Source: Ceratopteris richardii
Lineage: Eukaryota; Streptophyta; Polypodiopsida; Polypodiales; Pteridaceae
Direction: 5' to 3'
Assembly (NCBI GenBank): GCA_020310875.1
Contig: CM035444.1
Coordinates: 19,818,223 to 19,882,222, forward strand
Length of the DNA stretch: 64,000 nt
The position numbers and the translations under genes were made by a program. Every line of letters begins with the position of its first letter. Position 1 is the first letter of the stretch. Below the pieces are notes generated by a model. The model saw nothing but the letters and a program-made list of their open reading frames with translations, was not told where the DNA came from and did not search any database. Shown here in pieces: positions 46,335-57,904 of this stretch.

Positions 46335-46564
46335 TGTTGATATATTTAGGTAGTGATGTGTGTGAACACTCTAGGACCGCTGGGGCACTTTTTTCCCTCT
46401 TTAGGAGGTTTTTTTCCCCTGGCTTGTATATACGCCTATTGCCCTAATGGGCTACTTATCTTTGTACATTCTCTAGTAATACATTCAGTCTTGTGTGTTG
46501 TGCTCCAAGCTTCTTCTTCTTCCTTGTGCTGTTCTCGTGCTTCCGCAGACGTCTAACTCCAACA
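46335..46564 (+). repeat. 3' LTR of copia copy
   Basis: 230 bp, nearly identical to 41406-41635. Confidence 0.95.
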
Positions 46565-46569
46565 GCAAT

Positions 46570-47496
46570 TAGCAAACAAAGATGAATCTAACTAGCATAA
46601 AACAAAAGAAGACCACAATGCCAATGTACATGCACTAATAAAACCACCATCTTAAATCAAAGATGAAATGATAAAATTTGAAATTAGTACCACAATGTTA
46701 TCATACATGTAAAAACTTGACATAACTCTCTCTAGTCTCACATAGAGGAGCATTTACATGGATCATACATGTTGAATGCCCTTAGCTATAAACCCATAGC
46801 CTGCCAACCAATAAATCTCTCTCTCAAACCTCTAAAAGCATTTAAGTATTCTTTGGTGAAAATCTATTTCTCTATATTTTGCTTTTCCAGTGGTATTAAG
46901 CTCTAAATGCAATTTTTTATCTCAATAAACTTGAAGAAATCTTTCTTCGCTACACAAGAACACTTAAAACACCTCAATCAAATGTTTCTTGCTCAAGACA
47001 GGAGGAAAATATTGTGCTTCTCTCATGATCATGTTAACTTGCAATACTCTATGTTTACATTTTGCATTTTTAGTGACGTAGTTCTCCAAATTTGGATTCT
47101 CTAGAAATTTATAGATCTACGCTTGACCTATGCAAACACTTTGAATTGCTTCAATTCGAGCTCTCTAGCTCAAGTTATCAGCAAAACATTGACCTGCTAT
47201 CGAAGCAATTATAGGCATGTCTTGTAGATCACTATGTGCTTTTCAAAATTTCAACACACTAAAACTCTAAAGTAGCTAATACACCATTCAACAAAATACT
47301 TAATACTTCTTTTCATAAGATACACATGGCACTTTAAAACACTCCAATTAGAGCTTTCTAGCTCAAATTATGAGCACAATACTATAATGATATCAAGAAG
47401 ATGTTGACTTGAAGATTCACCTCTTTTGCCCTAATCTTCCATTGAAGCTCCATGCACCTCAATCTTCAGCAAACCCTAACCAATTAAGCAGTCCTT
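46570..47496. other. Non-coding interior, right part
   Basis: Continuation of the sequence interrupted at 41405. AT-rich; no gene or domain found. Confidence 0.45.
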
Positions 47497-47673
47497 TGTG
47501 GGCTAATTAAAAAGATAAAGGAGGAGATAAAGGGAGATAGAGGAGAAATAGAGACATGAACACGTGCATGGGAGCTTCAAAACCCACACAATGATCATAT
47601 GAGGCAATGCTCTATAAATATATATGTATAAAAATATACAAATAGGGTTACATGACCCTTACATACCCGTAAA
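47497..47673 (-). repeat. Right LTR-like repeat
   Basis: Aligns with 39931-40099 (GGAGAAATAGAGA, GGGTTACRTGACCC and CTTACAT blocks). The terminal CAACA is lost. Confidence 0.55.
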
Positions 47674-48129
47674 TATCCATCGTAGTATTTCCTAACTCAT
47701 TTTGCTACCAAAGAAGAGTGAAGCCTTCTACCATGTTGGGGTCCATGAATGGTAAGCGGATCTAATTATTAGTAATTATTGCATCCAATGATCTTAGTTG
47801 TTGGGGCCTTCTTTGTTTTCTATATGCCATTCATTTTGGTCTTCATACAATTTGATACACTTTGGGTCTTAGAGATAAACATTCATGTCTAAGTGGGAAA
47901 GAAAAAAAAAGGCATCATTGGTTACTAAAGAGAACTATTCCATTAAGATATCTCAAGTTCACATGTTTTTTAAGCCTCACTAATATGTATGCTGTCTTTG
48001 TTGGTTTCAAGTGCATATTTTCTAGGAGGAAAAACTTTTCCCAAGATAACTATACTTGGATTTTCCTTATTCTTTTAATTACCAATATTCTTACTTTTGT
48101 ATGTCTAAATATGTTGGTCAATAAATCTC
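47674..48129. other. No recognisable gene
   Basis: AT-rich. The open frame at 47862-48134 has no recognisable motif. Confidence 0.4.
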
Positions 48130-49255
48130 AATGACATAGGTGGATCGTGGATTGTGGAGAATCTTTTCATGTAATACCATACATGGATTCCTTTGCCTCT
48201 TACGCTTGAGGTCACATAGGGAAGCCTTATCTATGAAACAATTATGCATGTGACATTGAATGTAAAGGGAATCTACTCTTGGTGCTCAAAATTGGATAAG
48301 AGCTACTTCTACATGATGTATTTTATGTTCCAACCATCAAGAAGTGTCTTCTTTTAGTTGGCCAACTTGACACCTCATGGTATCATACTTCTTTTGGAAG
48401 ATGCACATGGAAACTACACAAGGGATCAATGTTGATTATTAAAGGGAATAAGAAATGTACACTCTATTATTTTCAAAGTCAATTGTTCCCAAGAAAATTT
48501 CTTGATGTATCAGACATCACCTCATGTATGGAACTATGGTGTAAAAAGCTTGGACACATGATTCAAAAAGGAATATAGGTATTTTCTTCCCTTGTAAAAG
48601 TTGATGTGAAAGACTCAACTTATGAATTCCACCATTATTGTCTTCATGGAAAACAATTGAAATCTACGTGCCACATCAAAGAGGAAGGAGAATGTATTAG
48701 ATCTAGTATATTTGGATGTTTGTTGTATTCCTATAAATATTTATGGAGGTATGCACTACTTTTTTATATTCATTGACAATGCATGTAGGAAGCTAAGAGC
48801 ATACTCTCCTAAATCAAAAGAAGGTACACTTGAAGTTTATGTAACTAAAAAAAGTCAAAAATTGAAGGCATTAAGAATAGATAATGGTATTGAGTATGTG
48901 AATAGAGAATTTGAAGATTTTTTGTGCATTTGGCAATAGGCCTCCCAACTATGCAATAGATAGTGGAATCATTGAGGAGGCTTGGTCATGCAAGTTGACT
49001 TCATATGACCACTGGCATGTTTTTTGATTGCGATGAAAATGTACTTATCCCATCTAAAAAGAGGACAAATCTGGATATGGAATCCATCAAAAGAATCTTT
49101 GTAGGTCATGAATAAGAAGGAGAAATGTGATATAGGGTTTGGGACTCTATATCAAAGAAGATTATTCACAATCATGATGATGTCTTCAATGAATCAAAAT
49201 TACTAAAAATAGGTAATGCAAATGAACACAAGGAGAAAAGGGTCAAGTTCAAGGA
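48130..49255 (+). pseudogene. Decayed copia protease-integrase fragment
   Basis: WIVDCGESFHVIPYMDSF (protease, DSG changed to DCG), LLHDVFYVPTIKK, HMIQKG, then RIDNGIEYVN and RIFVGHE from the integrase region. Dense with stops. A different family from the 41406 copies. It meets minus-strand gypsy sequence at about 49258. Confidence 0.7.
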
Positions 49256-49257
49256 AA

Positions 49258-49890
49258 ACCAACCAACAACAACTGAATATGTCATCCACATATACTTCCA
49301 TACTCTTCCTTAAGAATTCCTTAAAAATAGGACACATTAGTCTCTGAAAAGTGGTTGAGGCATTAGTTAATCCAAAATGCATAACCCTAAAAGCATATAC
49401 TCCCCATTCAATAGCAAAAGTAGTTTTGTGTTGATCCTTAGTCGCAATAACTACTTGATTGTTTTTGAAACAACCATCAAGGAATCTATAGACTTCCTTG
49501 CAAGCTACTCTTTCCAAAGATGTTTCGTAATGGGTAGTGGATAACTATCTTTGATAATGGTAGCATTAACCTTTTCCGAATTAATACAGACCCTAAGTTT
49601 TCCTTTTTTATTGGGTACAACCACTAACATAGAAACCCATTCTATATGCTCAATTTAATATATGAATCCAACTACTAATAAATTTTCTATTTCTTCTTTG
49701 ATCTTGGATGAGTAGACATCATTGTAAGTGTATGTCCTTTGTTTTGAAGGCTTTGCAAGGATCCTATGAGAGAAGATCTTCGTGTCTACTCCTTTCAAAT
49801 CCTTATAAGTCCATACAAAAACATATTGATACTCCCTTAATAACTCTATGAGTTCTTGCTCTTCTTCACGTCTAATTGAGATCATTTCCA
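49258..49890 (-). pseudogene. Gypsy RT fragment, minus strand
   Basis: Minus strand: EEEQELIELLREYQYVF and DLKGVDTKIFSHRI, then about 140 bp with the frame lost, then RFLDGCFKNNQVVIA, FRVMHFGLTNASTTFQRLM and VYVDDI (intact RT catalytic pair). Close to the RT of the intact element (10740-11340). This is the pol part of the gypsy element whose gag-protease lies at 54074-56966, with a copia inserted between. Confidence 0.85.
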
Positions 49891-49910
49891 CGTCTAATTG
49901 AGATCATTTC
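49867..49910. repeat. 22 bp tandem duplication at a deletion junction
   Basis: A 22 bp unit (starting CACGTCTAATTGAG) occurs twice, 49867-49888 and 49889-49910, exactly where copia RT stops and gypsy pol begins. Confidence 0.9.
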
Positions 49911-51552
49911 CAATCTTTGCAAGCAGCAATTGCTATGAGAGTCCTTATGGTTGTCATCTTTGCAACAGGACTATAAGTTTCATCATAGTCCACACCATAT
50001 GTCTGTGCATATCCTTTTACAACAAGCCTGACTTTGTGCCTAGATACACTTCCATCTACAAACCTTTTTGTTTTGTAGACCCATTTACATCCAATGATCT
50101 TTTGATTATTTGGTTTATGAACCAAATCCCATGTTTCATTCTCCATTAATGCATCATATTCTTCCTGCATAGGTTTTTCCCAATTCTCCTTTCCTTTGGC
50201 TTCATCATATGTGGATGGATCTTCATCTGCTTTTATCATATAAGCATAATCTTTAGTAGTCAAGAATGAAGTATCATAGCTATACCTTGTAGGTTGCCAT
50301 TTGTGCCTAGATGACCTTCTAAGTTCTCCACTTCTTGAAGTTTCTGGTTCATCATATTTTGGATCAAACCTTGGCCTTTCTTCTACTTCAACTTGTCCTT
50401 CATTACTCTCTTCTTCATCACATATTTGAACCATTGATTTACCTTTCTTCTAATTCAAAATTTCTTCATCACTTGCATGAACATTAAGTGTACCTGCATA
50501 CCAAGTACCTTGCTCATCAAATGTAACATCATTAGACACAAGGAATTGCTTTGTGGATGGACTCCACAACCTATAACCCATCTGCTTGTCATCATAGCCA
50601 ATGAACACATACTTTTCTGCTTTAGGTTCTAGTTTATGCCTCAATTGAGATGGCACATATGCATAAGCCAAACATCCAAATATTTTGCAATGATCCAAGG
50701 TAGGTCTCTTAGCCCACCAAGCTTCATATGGTGTCATACCCTGCAAAGCTTTACATGATAGCCTATTGACCAAGTATGTAGCTGTGTTTACAGCCTCAAC
50801 CCACAAATAATTTGGACAATTTTTATTTTTCATCATTGATCTTGCAAACTCAACAAGAGTTCTATTTCTTCTCTTTGCTACCCCATTTTGTTGAGGAGAG
50901 TACCTGCAAGTAACCTCTCTCTTTATACTTGCATTCCACAAATAATCACTGAATTCATTTGAAAAATACTCTCCCCCTCCATCTAATCTTAACCTCTTTA
51001 ATTTTTGTCCTGTAATTCTTTCTGCATATGCATGATAATGTTTGAATGTATTAAACACTTATGACTTGTCTTTGATCACATAGATAGTGATCCACCTGGT
51101 AGCATCATCAACATATATGACATAATATCTTGAACCATTTATACTAAAGTCCTTTGAAGCACCCCACACGTCTATATGTACCAATTCAAGTCTTTCTGAG
51201 TACATAAAACCATGCTTATTATATGATTGCTTATGAGCCTTACCTAGCTGACATGCTTCATATCTGTATGTCATGTGTTGACTTGCAACATTAGGTAATC
51301 CAAGTACTGAACCATTATTAACCATCTCTTTGATACCTCTTTCATTGAAGTGTCCAAGTCTTTTATGCCAAAGGTCCAATTCAGACACCTTTTGCTCTCC
51401 ATAGTAAACATAGCATGTCCAACATTACCTTGTATCTTTAATGTGAAGAGCCTTCCTTCTTTCTTTCCTGTAACAATTTGCTTATACCCTTGGCTAGGAT
51501 CTTCAACATAAACTCCATCATTATTAAACCTTACCTCAAATCCTTTTTCCAC
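49911..51552 (-). pseudogene. Copia protease end, integrase and RT N-part
   Basis: Minus strand: LDLWHKRLGHFNERG (HHCC), VHIDVWGA, LRLDGGGEYFSNEF and QQNGVAKRRNRT (integrase core; the usual E-R near the catalytic Glu reads K-R), CKIFGCLAYAYVP. Then RT GCKWVYKTKRFVDG and ETYSPVAKMTTIRTLIA, ending at CKDW. Frames are long with few stops (about 51059, 50448). Confidence 0.88.
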
Positions 51553-51555
51553 AAT

Positions 51556-52846
51556 CTATCCTACACTAATCAAATTCTTTGGAATTGTAGGAACATACAA
51601 AACTTTACTCAAGAGAGTACTTCCATCTTTAGCTTTGACTGAACCAATTGACTTTACTTTGTGCTTTATATTTGTTTGAATTGTGTGATTGATTGCCTTA
51701 TGATCTAGATCAGTCATCAAATCAATGTTTCCACTCAGATGATTGCTACATCCTAAGTCAATATAGAATACTCTCAAGTCTTCATGTGAGGCTTCACATG
51801 TTGCATTCATAATAAGAGTTGAATCTTGTTTCTGATCTGATGCATAATTGTAGTAGGTGTTATTATAGGATTGATTTTGGAAGTTTCTTCCTCCACTTCT
51901 TCTAAAGAAATTCCTACCACCTCTACCTCTGAAATTTCCTCTCTGATATTTGCCACCTCTTCCTCTTTGATTAAAATTATGATTAAAATTACCATTGCTT
52001 TGATTATTATGCCAACATTCATGAGATAGATGATTGGTCTTACCACATATCCAACAAGATCTGATATTATCTTTGTTATTTCCACCTCTTCCTCTACTTC
52101 TACCACTTCCTCTTCCTCTTAGGAAGTTTGCTTGACTTGGAGTACCTTCATCTTCAACTGATTGTTGCTTTCCTTTGCTAGCTTTCTTGTTGTCTTTAGA
52201 ATACATTGCATGACCTGCACTCTTATCAACATCTCCTTTGATGTCATTCTCAAAAGTTAGCATATGTCCTAACAATTGATTCAAATCAGGAGTGAAATGA
52301 TCTAATGAAAGTTCTGTAGACAATATGAAAGGCTTCCACTTCTCATCTCCTCTTAGCCCTGTAAGAATCTGTCTTACCAACTTATCTTCTTCAATATATT
52401 CATCAACTGCACCTAATGAATCAGCAATGTCTTTCATCTTTGTCACATAATCAGATATTGATTATGAAGTCTTCTTCTTGAATGTAGTAAACTCTGCCCA
52501 TAATGATGTTTTCCTTGATTTGGTTGTATTTTGAAAATGCTCTTCCAAAGCACTCCATATGCCACTTGCACTTTCAAGTCCTCTAACATGAGGAAGCAAA
52601 TAATCATTCACTGCCATGTAGATTATGCTCCTTGCTTGAGCATCCTTCTTCATCCAAATCTTTAAATTTGCAGCTCCTCCCTAGTTGGAACACTAGGATC
52701 TTTGAACTCTAGCTTTTCTTCCTCTCTTGTGATGTATCCCATCAGATCTTTGCTCATAAGATGAGCTTCCATTCTCATAGACCAAGCTGGATAGTTCCCT
52801 CTATCCAACTTCTGAATTTGGAGACTATCTCCCATCCTTTCTTCAC
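51556..52846 (-). pseudogene. Copia gag and protease N-part
   Basis: The minus-strand gag start region near 52837 reads SLQIQKLDRGNYPAWSMRM. A UBN2-type gag core follows (HVRGLESASGIWSALEEHF, QILTGLRGDEKW), then an Arg/Gly-rich stretch with one CCHC knuckle (CWICGKTNHLSHEC, about 52020-52056). Then FYIDLGCSNHLSG (protease, DSG changed to DLG) and VLYVPTIPKNLISVG. Broken by stops at about 52460 and 52665. Confidence 0.85.
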
Positions 52847-53058
52847 TTGTACTATCAAATCTTTAGCCTTATAAGGAATGAATGTACCTTAGCTTCAAAG
52901 TTTATTCCTTCTAATCCTCTTGATTGTTTGTGTGTGTTTCCCTTCATCTTTTCATTCACACTTTGTCCTTTTGAATCTTCAAAGTTTGAAATTTGTATAT
53001 CTGCAGTAGTCGGGGTCTTCCTTTTCTTCAAATCTGATAAATCCTGCTTTGATACCAT

Positions 53059-54073
53059 TGATGGAGAGTGTTCTCCAAAAGACAAGCTATCCTTGATGTT
53101 AGACCACCTCTATATCAAGAATAAATCTAAACTTCAATCAAATTTGGAAGACAAGTGCCAAACTATCAAGACTTTAGCTAACTGTGAAGAAAGTCACTAC
53201 ATTGAAAAGTCTGTTGCACATTACTCACTCATTGACTAATCAAATGTGTAAAGTTTCTGATGAAACTCTATACAACGTGTTGCCTAAAGGTTCTGCACCT
53301 CCTCCAAGTTAAAACATCTCAAAATGTTCAGTAGATTATGAGAAATGATCCAAACAATCTACCTATGTCTGAAACTACCTTCTTGTCGACTTTGACACTT
53401 GCAACTTCTAACACATGGTGCTCCCAAAGTAGAACCCGTTTAAGCAAATGCTTTTAGCCATAGATAGCTTACCTTCCAACTTAGATTTTGACTCCTAATT
53501 TGTGCAAAACTTTACAATGTACACTGAGAACTGATCAATTCTTTGACCATTGCGCCTGTTTCAGAAGACACTCATCACTTCTACACATATAAATGTTCCT
53601 ACACATAATTCTCTCAGCCTGTTTGTAATTAGGCTCTCAAATCTTAACCATAGATGTATTGACTATGAAATTAGATATCTACAAAAGGGTTTCTGATATA
53701 ATCAAACACAGAAGGAGAAATGGAGAAAAGATCGACGTGCAATTCTCTGAAAATTCTTTCTATTCAACTCATCATACATCTGATGAATGATACACACAAT
53801 ACTCATGATCTATTCCTTTCTATCTCATCTATACTTCATCTCTCTCTCTCTCTAATACGACCATATACATGTATATGTATATATACATATGAGTATTGAT
53901 TCGTCATTACTTCAAGTATTTTGAAGTATTTACAAAACTAATGTACATATGTTTATAGAGCTTTTCGTCCTGAACCTTCACTTCACTTCATGAACTTAGA
54001 CTTCAATCTTTTCTTCATGTCTTCATTTATAAGCTTCATATAATCACCAATTTTTGATTGTCCTTCTCCAACA
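53059..54073 (-). repeat. 5' LTR of the minus-strand copia, about 1.0 kb
   Basis: On the minus strand it starts TGTTGGAGA and ends TCTCCATCA, forming imperfect terminal inverted repeats. It is followed at once by the PBS. A TATA-rich alternating stretch lies near 53862-53892. Confidence 0.7.
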
Positions 54074-56966
54074 AGAACCAATGTCTAGTATGTCTTTAGT
54101 CATGTACCCTAAAAACATGATTGGAAGCCAAGTGTTTTCTTCATCACCCTCATTGAAATCTCCTACCTTGTCCATATGAATTCTTATTATAGGGGTTTCC
54201 TCATTACTTCTCTCTTTGTCTAAAGTAATTTATTTTTTAAGGTTTACCTGAGTGGTTTATTTACTCCATAGTTGAGGCTTGATTTGCAAAAGCTCTTTTA
54301 AGGTTAAAGAGCAATGGAATTTAGCCTTTTTTAACTCTTATAAAGTGATTGACACTTCCTCAAGGGTTCTTTTTTCCTTGCATCTTAATGTGGAAGCATG
54401 CAAGAAATATGATTTCTTTTCATATTCACCCACGCAATTTGGAAGTGTGGTAAGGCTAATTGCCTCCTCGTCTCAAAGTGTTCATTAGGTAGATTCTCTA
54501 CTTCTATTTCTTGCTCAATCATTGGTTGGCTTAAAGAAGCATCTAGTTCTATGAAAGGAGGGATCTCTCCTTCAATCATTTTCCATCTATCTTCTTGGAA
54601 TTTAGCCCATAATTCATGTGGACAATTTGCTTCTACCTCAAGAATGAAAGAATCAATCTTCATGGTTTCTTACCCTTATTCATCTTCAATTTCTATGGGT
54701 GGTTCTCGCTCTGCTTGTTTTGAGTTGAAATTATCTAAGCATCCTTGGAATATCTTCTCTAGATTTCTCATCTCCAAAATGGTTGGGATTGACTTTTCTA
54801 GTGTGATTTGAGCAATTTAAATAAGATTCTTACATATTTCCAACCTTTGCTTCTCTAAATATCCTCTACAATAACATTGATCATGATGCTCTAGACTAGG
54901 TCCTGCCTCTAAACTAGACTCATAGGCTTTCAACCACATATGCAAGTCTTCAAGCATTGGATCCACTAGAATTGATCTTGTCTAGCCCTTCGTCCTTCTT
55001 TCATCCTATCACTATTCGGTTTGGGTGGGCTGATTTGAATAGATCCTATGTCTTGTGTAGGCTATTGTTTTTGTTTAGCCAATTTCCTCATCCATTTGAT
55101 TTTGATATTTTCTCTTCTAGTTTTCCATTTTTGAGCCTTTCTCTTCTTAGAGCTCTTAGACAATTCTTCAGAATCTTCTACCACTAGGGGTGAGGATTCT
55201 TCTTCCTTTTCACTTATATGACTATCGGGTCTCAATCAATGGCGTTTTCTTTGTTCTCTTTAGCTTTCGGTCTAGTAATAGCCTTCAATGGTACCAAATA
55301 CTCATTGTCACTATCATAGAACTCAATTACCTCAATCACACTGATATAAGTAGTGGAAGATGCTCTAGAGGGATTCTTATGGCAATCTCGCAACATGTAT
55401 TTCTTTCAAAAATCACTACAATATCCTTACAACATTGTTTGAGGAGGTGGGTGGTAGGGCATTGTGCCTCCATACTGAAATGATCTCCTCCACATCTATA
55501 ACAAGGTCCCCTTGGTGTTGACGGTGTCACCAGTTGTCTCACTACAGTTGGAGCTCTAGGTGCAACATACATTATGTTGGCATATTTGGATTCATAGGAA
55601 TCTCCATAGCCATCATATTCATAGTATTGATACTCATAAGTTGCTTCATAATCTATGGGATTATGGTCCTAGGCATAATAATCTTCATAGCCTTGCTCAT
55701 AGCTTTGGTTAGTGTTATCTGAATTTGTCAATGGAGTTACATGTACTATTGCTCTCTCTAAGTTCTCTTCAGTTTGCGTGTACTTGATTGGCACTACATT
55801 TTGATGGTGGGGTAGTTGTTGTCCTAATACCGGTTGAGGTTGAGTATAACCCTGATACTCATATGGCCTCTAAGACATTGGGGGTCCTTGATATGGAGCA
55901 TAACTTGGATCCTCCCTAGCTGGTCTCTTGGTGGATATCCATAAGGCCTATATCGAGGAGCTTGTGGGTGTCTAAGTTGTCTATTGTAAGGACAATTTTC
56001 ACTAGTGTGATCAATATATTTCTACACAATGTGGCAGTAGAAGCTTGGTCCTTGCATACAAATACTACTATGGTGGGGCAATCCTCCTCTTGCACAAGCA
56101 TGAGATGGATGATCCCCTCCACAATACACACATCTCGTTAGCATTGACATCTGCATGGGTTGAGCCTGATAGGGTTTTGACCCCCAATGGTTTTGAACTC
56201 CCAACTTCTTGGCAACCAATTTTACCAGCTCTTCCACTTTCTCGGATTGGGGATGCACTACTAGAAGTGTCTTTAGACTTGGTTGGAGTTTGAGGAATCT
56301 TCGGGTCATTGGCTAGGTTATCCTCCAAGTCTATACGTTCCTTGAGACATGCATCCAAAGTTTCTAATTGTTTCACATATACCAAGGTTCTTAAATTCCC
56401 ATTAGTTATTCCATCAAAAAATAATGAGATCATTTTTTGTTGGGTTGGCCTTTCCATGGTGAGACATCGATCCACATATTGTTCAAACCTTCTGGCTGCT
56501 AGTCTTATAGATTCGTTGATTGCTTGTTTGAAGTTATGAATCAAAGAAGAGGTATTATGCTTAATTTCTCTCTTTGAGAACTCACCAATGAACTCCTCCA
56601 ATAATTGTTCAATGTTGACAAATCTATTGCAATCTAGAGTTGGAACCATGTTAGAGTTGTTCCTAACAATGTGAGTCCAAAAGCTTCATAATGAATAAAG
56701 AATTCATTTATCTGCTAAGCTCACATCACTTGTTTGAATTTAGCCATGTGATCATAAGGATCTCCTGATCCATCATGAAGAACAAGAAACCTTGAGATTC
56801 TGGAGTGGTGTGATGTCTTCTTGATTTCTTTTGGGTGGAGAAGTTGAAGGAAGAGTTCGATAGTACCTAAAGAGGAGTATATGTTAGTTTTTGGGATGGA
56901 AGGGGTCAACAAGTGAAATAAGAATAATATTTTTTCCCTTTGGTACCTACAAAATTTATTGTACAA
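54074..56966 (-). pseudogene. Gypsy gag-protease remnant, minus strand
   Basis: Relative of the intact element's Gag. GSGDPYDHMAKFKQV (56740s), FIGEFSKREIKHNTSSLIH and RRFEQYVDRC (Gag core), CVYCGGDHPSHAC and CYRCGGDHFSMEAQC (zinc knuckles), WAKFQEDRWKMIEGEIPP (matches REIQEEKWRKEQGTHPP). Finally KVGDFNEGDEENTWLP leads to ILDIGS at 54074, the protease active site, where a copia interrupts it. Frame breaks throughout. Confidence 0.85.
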
Positions 56967-57060
56967 GATGTAGAAATGCTAGATGTACATCCGATGGATG
57001 TTTAGGGTACCGAATTATTGCAAGAAGGTATTTTTTGGACAATCGATTATTTTTGGAGTT

Positions 57061-57228
57061 ATGTCACTCCCAAAAATTCAGGGGCTAGTTAGTCTGAAGC
57101 AAATGATGACACCAACTATGGAGGACTATGCTTCTGGATTTCGAAAGCAAGGACTAACCGGTCGGGATCAGTTCCTATCCAAATATTGTTACGTGTTCAT
57201 GAGTATTTCATCTATGTATGAGCATTGA
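57061..57228 (+). other. Short unidentified coding-like frame
   Basis: 55 codons (MSLPKIQGLVSLKQMM, TPTMEDYASGFRKQG) of ordinary protein composition on the plus strand, lying about 300 bp before a plus-strand purine tract. Could be the tail of a plus-strand element's ORF. Not recognised. Confidence 0.25.
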
Positions 57229-57540
57229 TGAGCGAAGCATTAACTGTAGCCAAGAATCACAACGCCAACCTAAGGTCACCATCTATAACACTCTTCTCGA
57301 GGGTACAAATCCAAGATCTTAATATAATTCCTTAATGCAAATGGATAGATCGGGTGATCAAAGCCATCATGATACAACATGGCAAAACAAGACAATACCA
57401 TTATGTAAGGAACCCTATGGAGGGGCAAAGGGACACCTGTATAGACAAACACTATGCACATACACTGATACACCATGCACAAAGGAGGGAGAAGGGGCAG
57501 GTGAAGATAGAAAAACATACTGAGTTAAGGGGGGAGGGTG

Positions 57541-57900
57541 TGTCACTCTAGCACAATGGTAAGTACCAACGTGAGGAGCTTAAACTCATAAATGTCAATC
57601 CGTGGAGACGTGAGGACTAGTATGAAGACTATGAGCAAGTGATGGCACAAGTGCATGAGTGAAAGCACACAAGCATGCACACACATACACACACACACGC
57701 ACACAAGGTAAGAGCAAAGAGTGGAACAATGGAAGATCTTTGATTAAAAAAGAAATCTCTTACAAAGCTCACATCTACAACAAGATAACCTCAAAAATGA
57801 GCTCTCCAGCCCTTTTTATAGTCTTTTGAGTGGTTTTGGCCCTGTCCGGATCTAGTGTCCAGCCTAGTTAAGAATTAGGTTCTTGGGCTTATTTGGGGGT
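57541..57900 (-). repeat. Partial gypsy LTR, minus strand
   Basis: On the minus strand it carries CTAGGCYGGWCACTAGAT, ACTATAAAAAGGGCTGG (TATA), GAGCTCATTTTTGAGGTT and CCATTGTGCTAGAG. It is homologous to the second half of the intact element's LTR and ends GTGACA at 57541. The U3 start is missing: integrase sequence joins it directly at about 57900. Confidence 0.85.
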
Positions 57901-57904
57901 CTTC

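Larger units (their letters stand above)
41406..46564 (+). mobile_element. Best-preserved copia copy (5.16 kb), TSD GCAAT
   Basis: LTRs of 230 bp at 41406-41635 and 46335-46564 with about five mismatches (near 98% identity). Perfect GCAAT duplications lie at 41401-41405 and 46565-46569. PBS TTGGTATCAGAG is at 41637 and purine tract AGGGGGGA at 46325-46332. The gag-PR-INT-RT-RH order is that of Ty1/copia. One 5 bp deletion and four in-frame TAG codons break the single long frame. Confidence 0.97.
39931..47673 (-). mobile_element. Non-coding LTR-flanked segment hosting a copia insertion
   Basis: Direct repeats at 39931-40099 and about 47497-47673 (roughly 80% similar) flank 7.4 kb. On the minus strand the left repeat starts TGTTGGGATG and is preceded by the purine tract AAGTGGGAGA, which marks it as a 3' LTR. 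Without the nested copia the interior is about 2.2 kb with no domain, so it may be a non-autonomous (TRIM/LARD-like) element. I found no clear PBS at the right end and no TSD. Confidence 0.5.
49911..54073 (-). mobile_element. Truncated copia element, minus strand, nested in gypsy
   Basis: 5' LTR at 53059-54073, PBS TGGTATCAAAGC (minus, plus coordinates 53046-53057), gag, protease, integrase and the first part of RT, then truncation at 49911. No 3' LTR. A different copia family from the 230 bp-LTR copies. Gypsy protease sequence resumes exactly at 54074. Confidence 0.9.

Noticed and set aside
47862..48134. 90-codon plus ORF with hydrophobic end
   Set aside because: Adjacent to a decayed copia fragment; composition reflects AT-rich DNA; no motif.
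55336..55722. Plus-strand hydrophobic frame (IIFIVLILISCFII-type)
   Set aside because: Antisense shadow of the Tyr/Asp-rich gag on the minus strand.
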